From Hirundichthys speculiger (lineage: Eukaryota; Chordata; Actinopteri; Beloniformes; Exocoetidae), in NCBI GenBank assembly GCA_018398805.1, contig JAGFBZ010002395.1, positions 310,001-374,000 of the forward strand: a stretch of 64,000 bases of DNA, given 5' to 3'. A program made the position numbers and the translations under genes. The notes beneath the pieces were generated by a model. That model had not been told where the DNA came from. It was given only the letters and a program-made list of their open reading frames with translations, and did no database searches. Of this stretch, positions 29,600 to 45,284 are shown piece by piece (within the stretch, counting starts at the first letter, position 1; the number at the start of each line of letters is the position of its first letter).

Positions 29600-30125
29600 C
29601 GCAGGTGTTAAACAATGATTAATATTTGCTTTAACATAAACAACGTAAAAATGCATAACAGCCACTCGCATACATTATTCGTTCATTTATTTGCATATTG
29701 ACATGGTGCACAATTAATTAAGAAAAGGGACATTAATACAAGCAATAAACAGTTGAAACAACGTTAATGCTTCCAGTCTTAGTTGGTCTTAGTCTACTCT
29801 GAGGGACCCACCATCAATAGTCATTTGAGCCCTAAAAAATCAGGAGGTCCCATAAACACAATTTATAGGCATTTTCGTCTTTCGATCAGCTAAAAAAAAA
29901 GACAATTCCAAAGAAATACAAAATAATCAAAAGGAGACACAAAGCAATTAAACCAGCTCATATTTGTCACAAACTAACCTCAACAATACACAAATGAGAT
30001 GTATAACAACTAAAACTGGCTAAGGCTAAGACAATCAGACTGAAAAAAACAAGGTGATTTGTTGTTGTGTCCAAGACTGTGTGTCAAGCACATGTTTTGC
30101 ATCACTTTACGTAACTTTGCTCTAA
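29600..30125. other. Intergenic upstream of srsf1, nothing assigned
   Basis: AT-rich sequence with no exon, RNA gene or repeat that I recognise. Confidence 0.45.
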
Positions 30126-30473
30126 TTTATTTGTCCCATCCATCCATTATCTATACCCGATTCATCCTCTGCAGGGTCACGGGGAGCCTATAGAACCCAG
30201 CTCTCTGTAGAGAGCTGGGTAAAAGGCAGGGGTACACCCTGGACAGGTTGCCAGGCCATTGCAGAGACACATATTGACTAACACTCACTCCTACAGGCAA
30301 TTTAGATCCACCAATTAACCTGACATGCAAGTCTTTGGACTGTGGGAGGAAGCCCACGCAAGCACGGGGAGAACATGCAAACTCCACACAGAAAGGCCTG
30401 AGGTTTGAACCAGGAACCTTCTAGCTGTGAGGCAACAGTGCTAACCACCAAGCCACCATGCTGCCCTTTACTT
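30126..30473. repeat. Abundant teleost interspersed repeat
   Basis: Carries the phrases ccatccattatctatacc, cagggtcacgggg, ggtacaccctggacaggt, tttggactgtgggaggaag, acggggagaacatgcaaac and gctaaccaccaagccacc in the order common in fish genomes. Fragments of the same family occur at 22,730-23,000, 32,900-32,936, 36,004-36,080 and 47,995-48,122. The open frame on the minus strand here is repeat-derived. Confidence 0.85.
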
Positions 30474-31223
30474 GTCCCATTTTGGTCATTTTTGCATATA
30501 TTCACAATCATTTGCATCCAGCCTGTAACACTAGAACAAAAACATGTTTTGATGATTTAACTGCTTTTATAATTAAAGTACTCTTTGCTCTGCTATTGAA
30601 GTGCTATAGTTGATACCCAAAAGGAAATTGCTACTCTTGCAAACAAAATAGCCCGATTCTGTTCTGTTTTTGTTTTCTGTTTTTTCAATATTAAGCATAT
30701 GAAAGAAAAGATAATGTTGCAAACAAAAATATGTTCATTTAGGGTATGTTCTGTGTTGAAATATTATCAAAGTAAATCATGTATCATTTACTCTATAGAC
30801 ATTTGGAGAGTTATATTCCCAAAGGTTAAAAAAAAAAAAAAATCATGTGGCCAGTACCAAGCACCCCCATGATTTAATCATTTATAGGTCCTCTTTTAGC
30901 AGCAATAACTTGAAATAGTAATTTCCTGGCTTCATCAGTCAAAAATACAGGAATTTTGGCCCATTATTTTTATAACATGGTTCAATTCCTTGACGTTTTT
31001 GGGCATTTGTTCATGCACAGTGCTCCAAAGTTTCTCTCACAGCGTTTAAATAGGGCTGAGGTCAGCATTTTGAATATCCAACACCTTGATTCTTTATTTT
31101 TATTTTTTTTAGCTATTCTGATGTCAATTTACTGCCTTGTTTGGAATCATTGTCTTCTTGCCAGGATTTCATTTGAGCCAAACTTTAGCCGTCTGACAGA
31201 GGGCCTCACATTTGCCTCTAGAA

Positions 31224-31815
<592 letters not shown>

Positions 31816-32310
31816 GTCTGGAGGAATGACTCTCTGTCGTGATGGTTAGCTTCTGCTGACAGAAGCTACAGACATTTTTTGCTGCTGTTGGATGGTGATC
31901 TTCCATTTCTCTCTGTAGTATGACCAGTCACAAAATCGTGTTCGAAGTTGATGCTAAAATCAATTTCTACTGCTCCGTGTCTCAGTGGTTGACAAATCTC
32001 AACTAAGCTCTATACTGAAAGAAGTCCACAAGATCTGTGAAGAAAATTGTCTCTTTGTGCTTATATAGCTGATGGGGTTTCCTTCTAGAATTCTCATTTG
32101 TACCGTTGGTGACATTTGACCCCTTATGCCACACATTTTAAATGTTGCTCATGTTGCTAAGCAACTAGGGTTGCAAAATTTCCAGCAAATTTGTGTAGAA
32201 ACTTCCCATAGAAAGCTTAGCTTTTTGGAAATTTGGAAAGGAAAGATTTATTTGTAAGAGTAACTGTATTGAGTTTTCCAATAAAAAGTCCTTTCATTGA
32301 ACAATAAACT
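31816..32310 (-). pseudogene. Truncated duplicate of the 33.9-kb gene's promoter and 5' end
   Basis: Nearly identical to 33,788-34,230. Read on the minus strand it includes the TATA box (32,060-32,067), the ATG (at about 31,906) and about 28 codons of the same protein start (MEDHHPTAA then CSFCQQKL), then ends abruptly at the right terminus of the left hAT-like copy. Relative to the longer copy it has about 60 extra bases just upstream of the TATA box (around 32,075-32,130), apparently deleted in the other. It cannot encode the full protein. Confidence 0.8.
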
Positions 32311-32864
32311 CCTATGATGATGTGGCATCATTGAAGTTTGATGTCCTTGTGTAAAAGTAAATTAGTACAATATGGAAAAAAAAAAATGCTTCAGAAATAG
32401 ATCTCCTACCCAACCTTTAACCTTCAGCAGAAAAGCTACTGAGCAGAATTCATTGCAAGCTGCAAAAAGCAGAATATTACAATTTCTCAAAGTAACAAAA
32501 AAATGACTGGTGATAATCTGAAATCCCCTTTCTTACGTAAATCTTACTATAACCACATTTGAACCAACTTTCCGCCAATTTTTGACTCTGAATAAGAACA
32601 TGTCAAATGCTAAAATTACATGTGTTCATTTATTTTTTTGGAATTACTTGTGTGCTGTTGCACGACCTAACTTTTGTTAAAATTCACCAATTCATCAATT
32701 CAAGGACTCCTGTATAGCCAAAGAATTCAAGAAAATTAACATTGTTTATTCAAAGTTTATACATTTAGCCTGGTTTAAATATTTAATAAAATTCATGACT
32801 TTAAAGAAGAAAAAAAAAGAATCAAATAAAATATTGAGAGGGAACTTTAGCACCCATAAAAGAT

Positions 32865-32897
<33 letters not shown>

Positions 32898-32899
32898 TT

Positions 32900-32936
32900 T
32901 CTTGGGAGAAACCGGAGCGCCCGGAGAAAACCCAAA
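32900..32936. repeat. Fragment of teleost interspersed repeat beside a T-run
   Basis: The phrase gagaaaccggagcgcccgga then gaaaaccc belongs to the repeat family seen at 30,126-30,473. It adjoins about 30 T (32,865-32,895), which on the minus strand is an A-run about 60 bases past the stop of the ORF at 32,957. Confidence 0.55.
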
Positions 32937-32956
32937 TCTTTGTGTGTTTCCCTATT

Positions 32957-33878
32957 TCACCCGCAAATCATCCTTCTCTTCTTCTTGGACCGTGACTGAA
33001 GTACCAAGGAGTCCTGGGAGGCTGTTTCTGGATCTGCCTTCTCAGTGTCAGAGGTGACTTCAATGGGTTCACATTTTTTAATTTTGCCACTCTTATACTG
33101 TCGCCGATGAGCAAAAGTGACAAATTTCTTGATTCTTCTCCACACAGACGGCTTCTTTGACTTTTGGATATCTTCAATTGAGATGGAGCCATGCTGTTCT
33201 GCGAGGAACTTCTTTAGTGAAAAGATGTCCTCTGGTGGAGATCTATCCATTTCAGGTGTACCGTTGTGTGGAAGAGAAATGTTTTTCCATTTCTCATAAT
33301 TGTCTTTTGGGACGTAGTCTTGGTAACAATAACCCTCATCTTCTGCAATGGAGATATCCATCTCCTGCTGGGATGGTGACGTGCACCCAAACATGTTCTA
33401 GTGCATCATTGTCTTGAATGTCCAGGACATCTTCCGTTGAGACCTCTTTCTCTGCAAAAATTCCTCCCAGTGTGGCATCCAGTTGAGAGACATCCTTGGC
33501 TGTGGAGACCTGTGTTTGCACTGAAATGTCTCCTCGTACACAGTCGTCAAGTGAGGAATCGTCACTGTTTTCTTCTGTGGAGAAGTCTATATTAGTGCAG
33601 GAGTCTTTTTGGGTAAAGACTTCAATATCTGGTGCAGAAACAATAGCAGTGACCTCTTGCTTGTCAGTGTTGTCGACTAAGACAAGCACCAGTTCAGTCA
33701 GTTCTGCCACCCTCCGCTCCAGATACCGTACCAGCTCCACTGGTCCAAGATCCTCTTTTCGAACACCTAAATAGATGTCGTCAGATCGTCTGGAGGAATG
33801 ACTCTCTGTCGTGATGGTTAGCTTCTGCTGACAGAAGCTACAGACATTTCTTGCTGCTGTTGGATGGTGATCTTCCAT
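32957..33878 (-). pseudogene. Uncharacterised intronless ORF, frameshifted
   Basis: Two overlapping minus-strand frames, 33,878-33,336 and 33,394-32,957, read as one protein of about 305 residues broken once near 33,390 (one extra base or two missing). The N-terminal part has a CSFCQQKL CxxC pair and a leucine-rich stretch (VRYLERRVAELTELVLVL). The middle is acidic and Ser/Thr-rich, and the C-terminus is basic (VWRRIKKFVTFAHRRQYKSG, ending KKKRRMICG). I recognise no family. It has no introns, a TATA box 154 bp upstream of its ATG, and lies between two hAT-like copies, so it may be a retrocopy or a captured gene. The frameshift could also be a sequence error: a single N occurs nearby at 34,242. 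Confidence 0.6.
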
Positions 33879-34031
33879 TTCTCTCTGTAGTATGACCAGT
33901 CACAAAATCGTGTTCGAAGTTGATGCTAAAATCAATTTCTACTGGTCCGTGTCTCAGTGGTTGACAAATCTCAACTAAGCTCTATATCGAACGAAATCCA
34001 CAAGATCTGTGAAAAAAATTGTCTCTTTGTG

Positions 34032-34039
34032 CTTATATA
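34032..34039 (-). promoter_or_regulatory. TATA box of the intronless ORF
   Basis: Minus-strand TATATAAG in the context gctatataagcac, 154 bp upstream of the ATG at 33,878. It is duplicated at 32,060-32,067 in the truncated copy. Retention of the promoter argues against a simple mRNA-derived retrocopy. Confidence 0.55.
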
Positions 34040-34398
34040 GCTGACCCCAACATTTTAAATGTTGCTCATGTTGCTAAGCAACTAGTGTTCCAAAATTTAC
34101 AGCAAATTTGTAGAAACTTCCCATAGAAAGCTTAGCATTTTTGGAAATTTGGAAAGGAAATATTTTTTTGTAAGAGGAAGTGTATTGAGTTTTCCAATAA
34201 AAAGTCATTTCATTAAACAATAAAACTCTTACTCAAAAAAANCCAAAAAAAAGTCCCATTCAAAATTTTATCTGGGCTCAAAAACATGGCCTCAATAGTC
34301 TAGGATTATAGAAATCATCTGTGCATGTGATTGAGGAATGCACCGTGCATGTGGGGGTGTGGCCTCAATACCCCAGCAGCAGTCAGCAGTGTGGATGT

Positions 34399-34500
34399 AC
34401 CGTATTTTCCGGACTATAAGCCGCTACTTTTGTCCCACGCTTTAAACCATGAGGCTTATACAGAGATGCAGCTTTTCTATGAATTTTTCTTCAGCCCTCA
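34399..34500. repeat. Teleost repeat fragment (ggactataagcc type)
   Basis: Contains ccgtattttccggactataa and ccatgaggcttata, phrases typical of a widespread vertebrate non-autonomous repeat. It lies between the ORF's upstream region and the right hAT-like copy. Its exact boundaries are not visible. Confidence 0.5.
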
Positions 34501-34515
34501 GGGGGCGCTCTAGCA

Positions 34516-34882
34516 CAGGGGTCTTCAACCTTTTTTAGCCCAGGGACCCCTTGGATGAGAGAAAAACAGAGCAGGGACCCCTGCTTGTAATTCTTATCCC
34601 CCCCCCCCCCCCCCCTGCTTTTTTTTTTTTTAAAGTGTCACATTTTAAGCCTGGCTTATAATAACTTTTAGCTGTATTTTATTCTGCTTTTTCACCTTAT
34701 TAACCAATTCCTGACTGGGTTATTAGCCTACATGTGTTTATGGTTGATAAAACTTTCATGCATATCATTATTATTATATTATTATTATTATTTTTAGTTG
34801 GTATGAGAGACAATATTTTTTATTATTGTTATTTTCCAACAATGAAATGTTTAACTTCAGGCAGTTATATATTTAGAACTGC

Positions 34883-34966
<84 letters not shown>

Positions 34967-35079
34967 ACTCTCAAATTATTTTGGTTAAAATTGCCTTTAT
35001 TTCTTTTTAAGTTGGAGGACCCCCTACAGTACCTCAACAGCCCCCCTAGGGGTCGCGGACCCCCGGTTGAAGACCACTG
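34516..35079. mobile_element. hAT-like element, right copy
   Basis: Same orientation and structure as 31,224-31,815, with termini caggggtcttcaacc and ggttgaagaccactg. Left flank CTCTAGCA (34,508-34,515), right flank CTCTAGAA (35,080-35,087): a 7/8 match. It is therefore either an ordinary insertion with one mutated target base or the right arm of the compound unit. The (TA)n tract is shorter than in the left copy. Confidence 0.8.
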
Positions 35080-36003
35080 CTCTAGAATACTCCAGACATA
35101 CAAAGAAGTTCACGGTCGACCCAGTGACTGCAGCGAGGGAAGGCCCTGTAGCTGCACAACAACCCCAGACCACTGCTCCTCCACCACTGTGCTTGAGTGT
35201 GACTATTAGATGAAATTCTGTATTTGGTTTTCACCAGACGTGGTCATGTTCATTAAGGACCAAGCGACTCCTTTTGGTTTCATTAGTATATAAGACATTG
35301 CTCCAGAGATGTTGTGGTCTGTTCAGATGCAGTTTTGTGAACATCAGTCATGCTTTCAATCTTCTATTTAGGTAGGAGAGGTTTTCTCCTGGCAACTCTG
35401 CCAAACAAACCACACTTTTTCAGTCTTCCTCTAATTTGCTGTCATGGACTTTAACATTTAACATACTCAGTGAGGCCCGCGTGGGTCTGAGTGGTCTTGG
35501 GTTTTCTTGTATTTTTCTGAGCATTTGACTGTCTGACTTCAGGAGACATTTCTGGGATATCCATTCCTGGACTGCTTGGAAATGATCTTCCAGACTGTTT
35601 TGTTAATTCCCTAAAACTATTAATTATGTCTTGGTTTGTGTTAATGATCACCTGAATACTCCAGAGCAGCAGGCTGCCAAAATGTAAACTTTTATAGAGG
35701 TCTGCACACCTGCTGATGTGATCAGTTCTTTGAGAGCTGATGGACCATCTTCAATCCCATGGAAGGAGCAAGGTGGTACTTGGTAGTGCCCACATGATTT
35801 TTTTTTTTTTTCCTGGCTTCATTTTTCATTTTTCTTAAACAAATGATGGCACAAGGAAAATGTTATGTTGTCTTTCTTCTCAGGTCGTGTTTTCCTCACA
35901 CTAAAACCTTCTTCGATCAGATGATTTTTAATTGTTTTTTTAACACTAAAAAACATAACTTTTGCAAATGATGGTAGATTGTTTCTGATAGTCATTGTGT
36001 ACC

Positions 36004-36080
36004 ATCCATTCATCCATCCATCTATTATCTATGCCAGTTTAATCCTCTACAGGGTCACGGGGATCTGCTGGAGCCTATCA
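36004..36080. repeat. Short fragment of teleost interspersed repeat
   Basis: The phrases catccatccatctattatc and aatcctctacagggtcacgg match the start of the repeat at 30,126-30,473. Homology ends after ggagcctatc. Confidence 0.7.
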
Positions 36081-36519
36081 TTGTGTACCTTCTTTTTTAG
36101 ATTTATACCCAACATCAAACATTTTTGTAAAAAAAAAAAAAAAAAAAAAAACACTTATTTCTCCTTTAACAAAAATCTGATTGTATCACATTATGGAAAA
36201 TATGAAATCATCAAAGTAAATAATTTGTAATGGTTTCTAGACTTCACCTAATGAAATGAAATGCAACAGCTACTGATATTCTGAAGCTGTCAAGAGACAC
36301 ACTTATCGATTTACAAAATGAGTTGTGTGCAAATTAATCACAAATAAACAAATATACCATACACCAGGCAGCATTCACCCTGGAAGATAAATTATGGAGC
36401 AATGATGAACTTTTACTGCGTCTTAGTTTGAAATATTCTCCAAACTTATGAATGAGAGCCTGTAAAGCCATCACAGGTGTGACATCCCACAGACGAAGCA
36501 GACTTTTCCAGATCATCAT

Positions 36520-37184
36520 TTTATTTGATTACATTCTAACAATTATCAGACTGTTTTACAGAGTATAGTGCTGTGAACGATAACATCATGTGTGTTTCAT
36601 TTACTGTTGCGCTGATGACGTGTTCAGGGACTGCAGTGACAAATTAACTTGGAGCTAATCCCGTGCAGTATTTCTACTTTTGCGTATCTACTGCTAAATA
36701 AATATAAAATTAAACCATACTAACTCACTTACACACAGCTTGAGTGTGTTTCCACATGATAGGTGTTGAACAGTATCTCTTACATGAATTACATTAAGTA
36801 ATTTCAGCTATATAGTAATATTGTTTTAACAGAAACTGATGTCATTGTTCTGCTGCTAAAAATTCAGTGTTCTTGCAGTGGATGGGAAGTAAATATTGTG
36901 ATATTTTCAGGCTTTAGTAATGGCACATAAACATAAGTAAAGCAAATATCTCCCATTCAGTGCACACATTAGACATACTCCCCTCCTGTGCTCTGATGTG
37001 TCAAAAGTCAAATGTGTCAAAGCAGAAAAAACACTTATTGGTTTTCATTCAACATCATGATGTGATGATGTGTGTCAGTATTCTGGTGAAAACTATGCAT
37101 CTATAGAACAATTCATGTGTAATATATCTTGTTATCGGAGTGGAAGTACACAATATCATTTTAAAACGTTACTTCTTCTACTTT
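36520..37184 (-). other. aldoc: Putative aldoc 3' UTR with poly(A) signal
   Basis: A minus-strand AATAAA at 36,520-36,525 lies about 660 bp past the aldolase stop. No other hexamer is better placed. Confidence 0.45.
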
Positions 37185-39759
<2,575 letters not shown>

Positions 39760-40032
39760 TCTGTAGGCTGATTATGTGAACAGCCTTTGGTGAAAGATGT
39801 TATTTTGTGATTATTCAGTCCTTGACACAAGGAAAAGGGACAACTGCTATGACACTTGTTTGGATCCAAAATGCCTGTAGATTCAAATTAATTTAACAAA
39901 TTTGCTTTCTTCATCTCGCGCTGCTTCAGATTTGAGACAGTGACAATAAATTTGCCATAAATGTTATTTTCTCAACTGGGTTACAAACAACCTGTTAATA
40001 GCTTATGAGGTTCATTTATCATCGATTACCAC

Positions 40033-40235
40033 AGGGGAAACCTGAGAATAAAATGGGGAAGAATATCGACAAGCTGAACCTCACATAAAATCCCAGGCTG
40101 TGTTCCCGTCAGTTTTGGTAAGAAACAGATAAACACTGACTGCGGGACGAGTGGTGATCCTGTCTCCTTCTACTGGAATAACTGGAGGAAGCCATGGGAG
40201 AAAAATACTCCTGTCTGCAAAGCCTTTTTTATTCT
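40033..40235. repeat. Dispersed repeat, copy 2
   Basis: Matches 4,140-4,480 in the same orientation but without that copy's 140-bp insert. Lies in the aldoc 5' intron. The family is unknown to me. Confidence 0.6.
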
Positions 40236-40788
40236 CTACGCTTGCTGGTGTAAACAAAGATCCTGTCAGTACTTTGTTAGGTGTTTCTTGGTAAGCACTT
40301 TGGTTTGATAAGTGTTGTTCAAATAAATGTAACTATTATTAAAAGATCCTGGTTTGAAAAACCTGGCTGTCAGTTTGGATGTGCCAGCTGACCATAAGAC
40401 TGAAGCAGGGATGCCTAGTAATGAAACATCACTTTAACTATCCTATAACTGTAGAAGCAGAAACAAACACAGCTCATATATTCTGTGATTTTTCACATTA
40501 CAGTGGTAGAAGGTGCACACTAAAAAGGAAGCAAAAAATACAACAGAGTAGAGCAAACTGCAATTACAATTATGTATTTTTGTTGTAATAGATTAAATTT
40601 CACTTTAGAATATCTGCAAGTTAAAAATCCCCCCACCCCCTGCAAAAAAAAAAAAAAAAAAACAATTTGAAAATGAAATCTAAATAAAATGAGGCTGACA
40701 ATAATCATTTAGATTCAGTAAAATGCAACTGTGGATTCTGCCTCCAGACTTCTGCCTCCAGAATAATAATAGTAACAAAACTTTTTAC

Positions 40789-40913
40789 CTGAGAGGGAAA
40801 TCAGAAGTGTCGCCTCCACAGATGTGATGAACAGTGATGCAGCGTCTCTGTCAGATCTAGTTTGTATCCAGCTGAAGTGTCACTCCTCATAAGACAACAC
40901 CTCTGGGCGGGGC
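40789..40913 (-). promoter_or_regulatory. aldoc: Candidate aldoc non-coding exon 1 and GC-box promoter
   Basis: A donor-like junction (ccctctcag|gtaaaaag) ends a possible 5' UTR exon at 40,789. About 115 bp upstream lies a GC box (GCCCCGCCC on the minus strand, 40,905-40,913). The spacing suits a first exon of roughly 80-100 bp. This agrees with the acceptor found directly before the coding ATG. The transcription start is not determined. Confidence 0.5.
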
Positions 40914-42549
40914 TTCAACACCCACCGTTGCCCCATAAAAATGAGAAAATCTTGATGATTCACTGTTCTATTTAAACTCAGTGGACTTTTTTTTATAAAA
41001 GACAAATGGAACTCCTCTTTTTCTTTTACTTTGATGCAACCATCTCTAGATTTTTTTAAAGTAACTTTGCAAAGGTGAACTAAATCTTGTGTGGGAAGGC
41101 AAGCTGTGCTGAGAATATTTCTATTTTAGCTATCATCTATAAGTTCTTTTAACCATCTTCGTTTAACTACTTTGGATCCCAAACTTGAGAAACATTAAAC
41201 GATGTGTTCTGTTGCAAATCTCTACCCGTATAGCAACCTAATTCAGGCATTCAACCACTCCCCGAGGCGTGCTATTTTTATTTTAATTAGTAAAAATGTG
41301 CCCAGAGGAAGGTTTCAAGTCTCCTGATAATTTGGTCCTCGTACCCTCAAATTCACTGGGGGGTTTCAGTCTCAGAGCAATTCGTGCACTCGCTGGCTTT
41401 CTATGGTGAGCTTTAAATTGTAAAGGACGTGATGTAACATTTCAGAAATAGAAATAATATTTCAGGTCCAAGGCAACTGAAACGAGCACAACAGTTCAGC
41501 CCAAATCGGATCGAAATAGAGGTCAAACAAATACTCCCCGTACTGAAGACTAGATTTCACTGTTAGGTGTCTTTTAATTGGCTTTGTCTGCACTGTGGTT
41601 TGTGAAAACTGAATACAAGAGAGAAGCAAAGTCAGTAAAGTTTATTTATATAGTACATTTAACACAGTTATCACTGACCAAAGTGCTGCACGAGAAATGA
41701 GCATTTCTTTAAAAAAAAATAATTAAAAAGCTAACTTGAGAGAAAAACAACAACAACAAAGTGTTTAAATAGGTAAACGTTTTGGATTTGTGTGTGATTA
41801 TTTAACTGTGTTGCTCCATACAGGTCCAGTGTCGGCTCCGCTGAGAGAACTGTTTTCTACTATATGTCCAGTTATATAATGTTACTATTTTGTGGCCCTC
41901 AGTGGGACGATTCACTGGCTTTTCAGGGAACTCCTCTCTTTGCTATTTTGGGTCAGTGTGTCTCTAAAACTAGAAATGTGTCACTGGACTGCCTGCCACT
42001 GTAGAGCCACCACGCAGACATGGTGGACCTGTCTAAGACAAGGGCCTGAGAGGGAATTCAGTGTCAGCAGGCAGCAGGGAGGAGCTGGCGCGCTTCCATT
42101 CAAGAGCGACAGATACACGACTTCAAGAAGAACAGCAATTATACGGGCTTGCCTCCATTGGGAGACTCCTTTTTTTCTCTGTTACCTAATTAAAAACATT
42201 TAATGATGATACTTTATCTAGTCCGCAATTTTCTGTTCTATTTTGGTTGTCCTCAATGGATTTGTGAAGGATCCTCTAAATAGGTCGACAGGAGGATAAA
42301 GGTTGGCCGTTTTGTATCCAGATTCAGCCTTCATACACCTCCAGCTGAAAAAAAGACCAGCAAGTGCAAAACACTTATTTAAGAAGCCCTCATTGCATCA
42401 CATCAACTGGAATAGATGGGGCATTGTTGGGCTTTCTTTCCTCCTGCATTCTTACTGTTGCAAGAATGTTATTTACTCTTTAGTTTCCAAGTCCAGTTTA
42501 AAAAGGTTAAAACTTTGACTAAAGTTGTCTGAACTCATGATAATATGAC

Positions 42550-43090
42550 ATAAACCAGTCTAATTTGGACTAAATTCTTTTTGGCCTACCATTTTCATTG
42601 ATTTTACACATTATCTACATATGTCTAAATGTGCTTGTATTCCAGTCTAATCTGCCTGAATCCCAACCTGATGTTAAATTTCAAGAATTATAATACGGTA
42701 AAGTCATCAGCTTTTTTATTTGGAACTGGTGCCAATATCATCAAATGTAAGTGAATAAGTTCTCTTAGCTCGTTCGCAATATGACCGGAACACAGTGTAA
42801 TTTGAACTAAATCCAGTGTTATCTGACCAAAGCTCTGTTAAATGAAGTCATTTTCTGCCATTCGAACCCCTATTTAAGATTAAAAAGACATTTAATATAA
42901 CAAAACAAAATCAAATAGGCCTAAATCCTCTCTAATTTAGTTGAAATTCCAGTTTAGTGCTGCCATGTTCAGACTGTTAATGTCTAAACACTGTTTAAAA
43001 TAACTTCAGACCAGTTCAGTCTGGTTAAAATTGAGCTCATTATGCTTAAAGCCTGGTCTAATCTGGACTCATCTTCAGTTTAAAGTGTCT
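42550..43090. repeat. Degenerate repeat array (TCTAATyTGGACTaA-like units)
   Basis: Five recurrences of a motif close to cagtctaatttggactaaat, at about 42,556, 42,644, 42,798, 42,934 and 43,066, are spaced 90-155 bp apart and much diverged. They suggest an old tandem array or repeated insertions of one element. Unit boundaries are not clear. Confidence 0.4.
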
Positions 43091-43964
43091 GAAACACAAA
43101 CTTGCTGTCATGGTTATTTCTGATTTCTCCAGTTTTAGTGTTGGTTTTCTCATATTCTTATTCTGATGGATTTTCACCTTTGTGTTTTGACTTCTTGATT
43201 TATTTATTTTATTTTATTTTCTATGCCTCTGCTGATCCTCTTTTTCCTGATTGTCAAACACTTGTTTCACATTTGTCTTAACGAGGCTCTATCAGTGCGT
43301 TTGTCTGTGTGTTGTCTTTTGCCACCACTTCTTTTTTGTTATCATTTTGTTGCCGTGCTCCTCGTCCAGCTTTAGTCGTCCCTCCCTCTTGTTTTTATTT
43401 TGCCTCTCCCTCCAGTCAAGGCAGACTAAGGTGGAAATCCCATCCATCCACAATCTAAACCCATTTATTCCCATTTAGGCTCACACTCATAGTTTGAGGC
43501 TATTCCAGGTCTCTTCAGCTGAAAGGCAGAAGGAGACTAATTTTATTTTATTCGATCCGCATTTACCTTTTTCCTATTATCTATAAAGTCAAGGGCTGTT
43601 CTCTTCGTTAACACTTTTCTGGAGCTGTTACTTACAGATCTGGAAGATGTTGTTCCATGCGGAAAAAGGAAAAATACAAAAACAAACAAACAAACACACA
43701 AAAAAAAAAACAGGTTCCCTGTATGTATGGGAGTTTGGTTCATTTTTCTTTGTTGTAAAACAGTAATATTTTTTTGGAAATTTCATGGGGCTTTCCTTTT
43801 CTGGAAGTTACTGTATTAACAACGAACCAGTCATTATATAAGTGCATAGAATTCTGAGTTCTCCAGTTAATGGATAATTACTTGATATATTTAATTCTGT
43901 ATAATATTGCCAGTTTATCTGTGCCTCTCCTCTCTCTCTCTTTTCTTTCTTTACCCAGCTGACC

Positions 43965-44240
43965 ATCAGCAGGAAGGTCCCCCCTTTTGGTCCAGGTCCT
44001 GTTCAAGGTTTCTTCCCTCTTAAAGGGAAGTTTTTCCTTGCCACTGTTTAGCTTAAAGGTTTTTCTAGGGGAGTTTTTTTTTTTTTTTTTTTTTACTTGC
44101 CATTGTTTCTTTACTTAAGATTTAACAATATTACTAAAAGTTAGTATTTGTTTGAGGGCCATTCTTTGGTCATGAAAAGCAGTTATAGAAAATTTGTATT
44201 GTGATAGACACGATACAAATGAAGGTGAATTGAACTGAAG
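43965..44240. repeat. Teleost interspersed repeat
   Basis: Contains ggtttcttccctcttaaagg, gaagtttttccttgccactg, a T-run of about 22 and a tail gatacaaatgaaggtgaatt. This layout is common in fish repeats ending in a TTGAA-like tail. Class not assigned with certainty. Confidence 0.6.
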
Positions 44241-45284
44241 TGAATTCTCTCTCTCTCTATCCAGTCCACAATGAGATTTGCAGTTGACTTTAAGAGTTAA
44301 TTCCAGAGCACATAAAACATTCTTTCAAAGTCATGTATTAGCTGCTCTGGATCTTTCAACTCATCAGTGGTCACTGAGCTGTAGTTTAAACTTCCATCTT
44401 TAATTTTTTTTTTCTTTTTGGAGTGAATACACATCCTGCCCATGTTGGTTTATATCATTACAGGAAAAAAAAATTGAATTATTGTTTAAACATCCTAGCA
44501 CCTTCTCTGGGAGTTTTTCTTCTTTTTAGAAGATATATCCAGGTCTTTCAGATACTGTAGGCACACATCTGCTAGTCTCATCAGTTTCAGTCTTTGAGAG
44601 TCAAATTAATTTTTTTTCCTTTCATCTGTAGGATTTTGTTCAGTCATGGAGTAGACTCTTGACTTTTATGGCAAGTTCACATATTTCAAACAACCATTAA
44701 GTGTTTATTATGTATGATGCAGAGTGGTTTTTGGATATAAGGTACAAGGTGCATGCTGTTTGTAACCACCTTTTATGAGAGATTATGACAAAAGACCATG
44801 TTTTTTTTAAAAGAGGTTATTAATTTATGCTCAATAAGTGCATCTGAATGAACATGTCTCCAATTACACATCTTAAACTATCTATTCAATTAGAAACATA
44901 AGAATGGCAAACTAGGAACCGACGTCCCCACAGAAAAATAATGCAGCCTAAGAAGATCTGCTCGGGAGCAGAGGTCACAAAAACACAAGTAAAATTCAGT
45001 TTTTGTGTTTAAACCTAAAAGGAAATTGTTCACGGTCAACTCAAGCAAAAATAGCAATCCAAAGGACTCCCTATACAGAAGTTGTATTAACATGGACGAG
45101 GCCTCAGCAGAAGCCAGAAACAGCTCACATTAACAAACAGGGTCAAAACAAAAGAGAAAGACAGAGAGAGTGACTGCTGAACGGCCTAGCATGGCTAGGA
45201 CAGTTCAGCTGGCAGAGAGGAGCTCAGGAGCAATCAGTCACAGGTGTGAGTAATCAGTGCAGCTGAAACAGGTAAGTAATCAGG

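Noticed and set aside
32865..32895. A-run on the minus strand as a retroposed poly(A) tail of the intronless ORF
   Set aside because: It is separated from the stop by a fragment of an unrelated interspersed repeat, and the gene keeps an upstream TATA box, so a simple processed retrocopy is not supported.
41892..42203. 103-residue plus-strand frame
   Set aside because: No family resemblance, lies among repeats between genes, and has no upstream promoter or downstream splice partner.
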